Assembly (NCBI GenBank): GCA_027924585.1
Contig: BSBM01000092.1
Span: forward strand, 8,302,001-8,366,000
Reading direction: 5' to 3'
Length of the DNA stretch: 64,000 nt
Source of the DNA: Larix kaempferi
Taxonomy: Eukaryota > Streptophyta > Pinopsida > Pinales > Pinaceae
How positions within the stretch are numbered: position 1 is the stretch's first letter; every line of letters starts with the position of its first letter. Made by a program: the position numbers and the translations under genes. The notes under the pieces are model-generated. The model was not told the origin of the DNA, did no database searches, and saw only the letters and a program-made list of their open reading frames with translations. Shown in pieces: positions 61,860 through 64,000 of this stretch.

Positions 61860-62065
61860 GCAACCGTATCCAGTTGGATGTTAATAGTCGAATCCGACTA
61901 CCCTCATATTGAACGATAAATAGGAATAATATATTAGATGATGTCTTGACTTTTCTATATTTATAATTGTTTAAAGGGTGTCTAATGCAACTCTTCATAA
62001 AGAGTTACACCATTTCACTAATTAATTATATTATTCTTGTTTGTTGTTGTTGTTGTTGTTGTTGT

Positions 62066-62111
<46 letters not shown>

Positions 62112-62143
62112 ATATTTATTTTATTATTATTTTATTCATAACA
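61860..62143 (-). repeat. 5' LTR of small LTR element
   Basis: About 284 bp, starting on the minus strand TGTTATGAATAAAATAATAAT. Includes (TTG)n at 62038-62064 and an (AT)n tract at 62069-62106 that is much longer than in the other LTR. Confidence 0.88.
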
Positions 62144-62574
62144 GTTGTTTCAGTACTTCTCGACTAATGATTGTTGTTCCAGTACTTGCCGACTGATGAT
62201 TGATTTTGTTCTATTATTCATATACTGATGATGCTGCTGATGGTGACATTCCAGCAGATGATGATGATAATGTTGATGGTGATATTCCAGTAAATGATGA
62301 TGAGATGATGGTGATATTCCAGCAGATGACGATGATGATACTGATAGTTATATTCTAGTAGATGACATTGATGTTCCAACAATTCTTGCTGATGGTGATA
62401 TTCGAGAAAATGATGATGATGATGATGATGCTGATGGTTGTGTTCTAGCAGATGATGTTGATGATACCCCATACATATGATGATGTTCCAAAACTTCCTA
62501 CAACATATAGAGATTCACCAGTAAGTTGGACAGTTGTTGATGCTATTGATGTTTCCTGCAGAATACCTTCCTAG
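62144..62574 (+). repeat. Rest of the Copia-3 array, grading into GAT repeats
   Basis: 62144-62240 continues the CAGTACTT units. 62220-62480 is a degenerate repeat of CCAGCAGATGATGATG-type units, with runs of GAT. The His-rich minus-strand ORF here is a by-product. Confidence 0.75.
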
Positions 62575-62585
62575 TTAAGAGGGAG
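62575..62585 (+). other. Copia-3 polypurine tract
   Basis: TAAGAGGGAG directly before the 3' LTR start TGTTAAAG, the plus-strand primer of reverse transcription. Confidence 0.8.
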
Positions 62586-63116
62586 TGTTAAAGAAATGTA
62601 ACTGCGAAATATATTCTAGATATTCTTGTCTATTGTAATATTGTATTCCTCCTTCGGGAGATGTCATTGATGTAATTGATAATGTAAGTGCCATTGAAAG
62701 AGTCAATGTAAACCCTAACTGTTAGGTCAGCCCGGAAATAACTAGAAAATAATATTTTATTGTAAAGTGTACAAGTCGGCCCAGTTAGGTGAGTCAAGCC
62801 GGCCTAATTAGTAAAAAGGTCAAGTCACTTGTTTAGTATAAATTGGAAGTTGAGTTGCTCATTTGGATCACTCACCTCACTCACTAAAGTTTGCATAAAA
62901 GAGAGAGAAGTTCGCACAAGTGAAGGAGAGAAGCTGATTTTGTCTTGGGGTTTTATCTTGTACTTGTAAATTCTATATTGAGGAAGTTTTGTTGGGGTTT
63001 CCTCCCTTGCGGTTTCCTCAAGAGAAATTTTGTGTTCTTTGTGTTTGTTGTGCTTGTCTTTCTTTAAGTGATTAGATTGTTTAATGTTATTATGCTAAAC
63101 AAGTTAAAAACTAACA
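62586..63116 (+). repeat. Copia-3 3' LTR
   Basis: 531 bp, TGTTAAAG...CTAACA, uninterrupted. It is the reference for the split 5' LTR and shows a single copy of the insertion site (GATAATGTAAGTGCCATTG). Confidence 0.9.
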
Positions 63117-63258
63117 CTACTTGTGTGGGTTCTTTTTCATTTTCAAAATAGTTGAACCAATCAAAAGTTGCAAATAAAATAAATGACCCATGTTATTTAT
63201 AAACTTGACATATGAACAAATAAAAATAAATATAAAATATAAAACAAGATTGTCTTCC

Positions 63259-63302
<44 letters not shown>

Positions 63303-63564
63303 TTCATTAGCAACAAACACATAGAGTTAATGTAGATTCAAGGTTGAAAAATAAGGAAATAAAAAATGGGCGTGTTTGTTATTTGCAAGATGAACCCACA
63401 AATTTAAAAATCCAAACCTAAAACCAAAGTAGAAAACTCGTACACCACATAGATGGAAAAAGTATATCCCACCATTTTTTAAAATTAAAAATGTGCACAC
63501 GTTATTATTCCAAAAAATAACGTGCATTCATTATTAACGTGCATGCATTACTAAAATAAAAAAG
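63117..63564. other. Non-coding stretch with (GT)n
   Basis: A (GT)n microsatellite at about 63267-63299. No gene seen. Confidence 0.6.
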
Positions 63565-64000
63565 GTGCACTCATTATATTTTCCCCTTTCTCTACATCTC
63601 TCCCTATTTATCTCTCACACCCTACCTCTCTCTCTACCTCCCACCATTTCCCAATTTATCCCTTCTACATATCTCCTTATCTATCTCTCACACCATACCA
63701 ACTCTCTCACTCCCACCATTTACCAATATATCCCTCCCACAATATCCCCATCCATCCCCCCCACCCTACCCATTATACCTATCCCTCTCCCAATTACCAC
63801 ACTACCTGCCCTCTCTCTCTTCCCACGTCTCTCTCTCTCTCAAATAAAAATGTGCACTCATTATATTTTCCCCTTTGTCTACATCTCTCCCTATTTATCT
63901 CTCACACCCTACCCCTCTCTCTACCTCCCACCATTTCCCAATTTATCCCTTCTACATATCTCCTTATCTATCTCTCACACCGTACCAACTCTCTCACTCC
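63565..64000. repeat. CT-rich tandem repeat at window edge
   Basis: A 287-bp unit starting GTGCACTCATTATATTTTCCCC at 63565 repeats at 63852 and runs past the window. It is rich in CTCTCTC, CCCACCATT and CACACC. Only one and a half units are visible. Confidence 0.75.

Larger units (their letters stand above)
59865..62143 (-). mobile_element. Small LTR element with a protease-like ORF only
   Basis: Direct repeats of about 280 bp (59865-60142 and 61860-62143) flank a 1.7-kb interior. On the minus strand the upper repeat is followed by TGGTATCAGAACCCC at 61859-61845 (primer-binding site). A purine tract AAAAGAGAGG lies just before the lower repeat, near 60146-60158. So the minus strand is the coding strand. 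The only ORF is 61434-60229 (protease-fold plus coiled coil). No reverse transcriptase, integrase or zinc knuckle is seen. It sits inside the Copia-3 repeat array. Confidence 0.8.
52179..63116 (+). mobile_element. Copia element with nested insertions (Copia-3)
   Basis: A plus-strand Copia element with both LTRs, a PBS at 54354, gag, protease, integrase, RT and RNase H pieces, and a polypurine tract before the 3' LTR. The flanking 5-mers are GTACT (52174-52178) and CTACT (63117-63121), a near-match target duplication. It is enlarged by an insertion in the 5' LTR, a MITE in the RT, a tandem array after pol and an LTR element inside that array. Confidence 0.85.

Noticed and set aside
62218-62472. 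His-rich minus-strand ORF
   Set aside because: By-product of GAT/ATG repeats read on the other strand.

Overview
The window is plant nuclear DNA, most likely from a gymnosperm or another large, repeat-rich genome. The only complete gene is a nine-exon plant lipoxygenase. It is surrounded by old, nested Copia and LINE retroelements and long AT-rich stretches. The gymnosperm assignment is an inference from this style and needs a database search. No CRISPR array, operon, tRNA or rRNA gene was seen.

Layout. 1-803 (-): broken cytochrome P450 of the CYP90B (steroid C-22 hydroxylase) type, keeping exon 1, a 125-bp intron and part of exon 2, with an internal deletion reaching the haem loop. About 2066-6043 (-): 5'-truncated LINE (endonuclease, reverse transcriptase, zf-RVT, RNase H) abutting a Copia gag at 6043-6548, whose PBS and 5' LTR are at 6934-7218. 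10255-10700 (+): signal-peptide exon and a broken second exon of a secreted protein, perhaps a class III chitinase. 11102-11337 (-): possible terminal exon of an unknown membrane protein. 13496-20075 (-): intact lipoxygenase, predicted 929 residues, with a LINE tail in intron 6 and a fold-back repeat in intron 3. 22659-24380: truncated LINE-like insertion with a 19-bp target-site duplication and a coiled-coil ORF.

27724-37142 (+): decayed Copia element, split by a 4-kb LTR element with no coding capacity (30123-34091) and by a smaller insertion. 39968-46084 (-): nearly full-length two-ORF LINE with a 17-bp target-site duplication. 47708-48289: tandem and palindromic repeats of the family also found in the lipoxygenase intron. 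49300-51620: degenerate long tandem repeats. 52179-63116 (+): Copia element with both LTRs, carrying four nested features: a 1.6-kb insertion in its 5' LTR, a 576-bp inverted-repeat MITE in its reverse transcriptase, an array of about 30 short repeats after pol, and inside that array a 2.3-kb LTR element whose only ORF is a protease-fold and coiled-coil protein. 63565-64000: CT-rich tandem repeat leaving the window.

How the parts relate. The lipoxygenase would oxygenate C18 polyunsaturated fatty acids, probably at C-13 in plastids, the entry step of oxylipin (jasmonate-type) synthesis. The P450 remnant belongs to a brassinosteroid-pathway family but cannot be functional here. Almost everything else is mobile DNA in layers. 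The points most worth a second look are the protease-only LTR element, the repeat array it sits in, the non-coding LTR element, and the fold-back family shared with the lipoxygenase intron.
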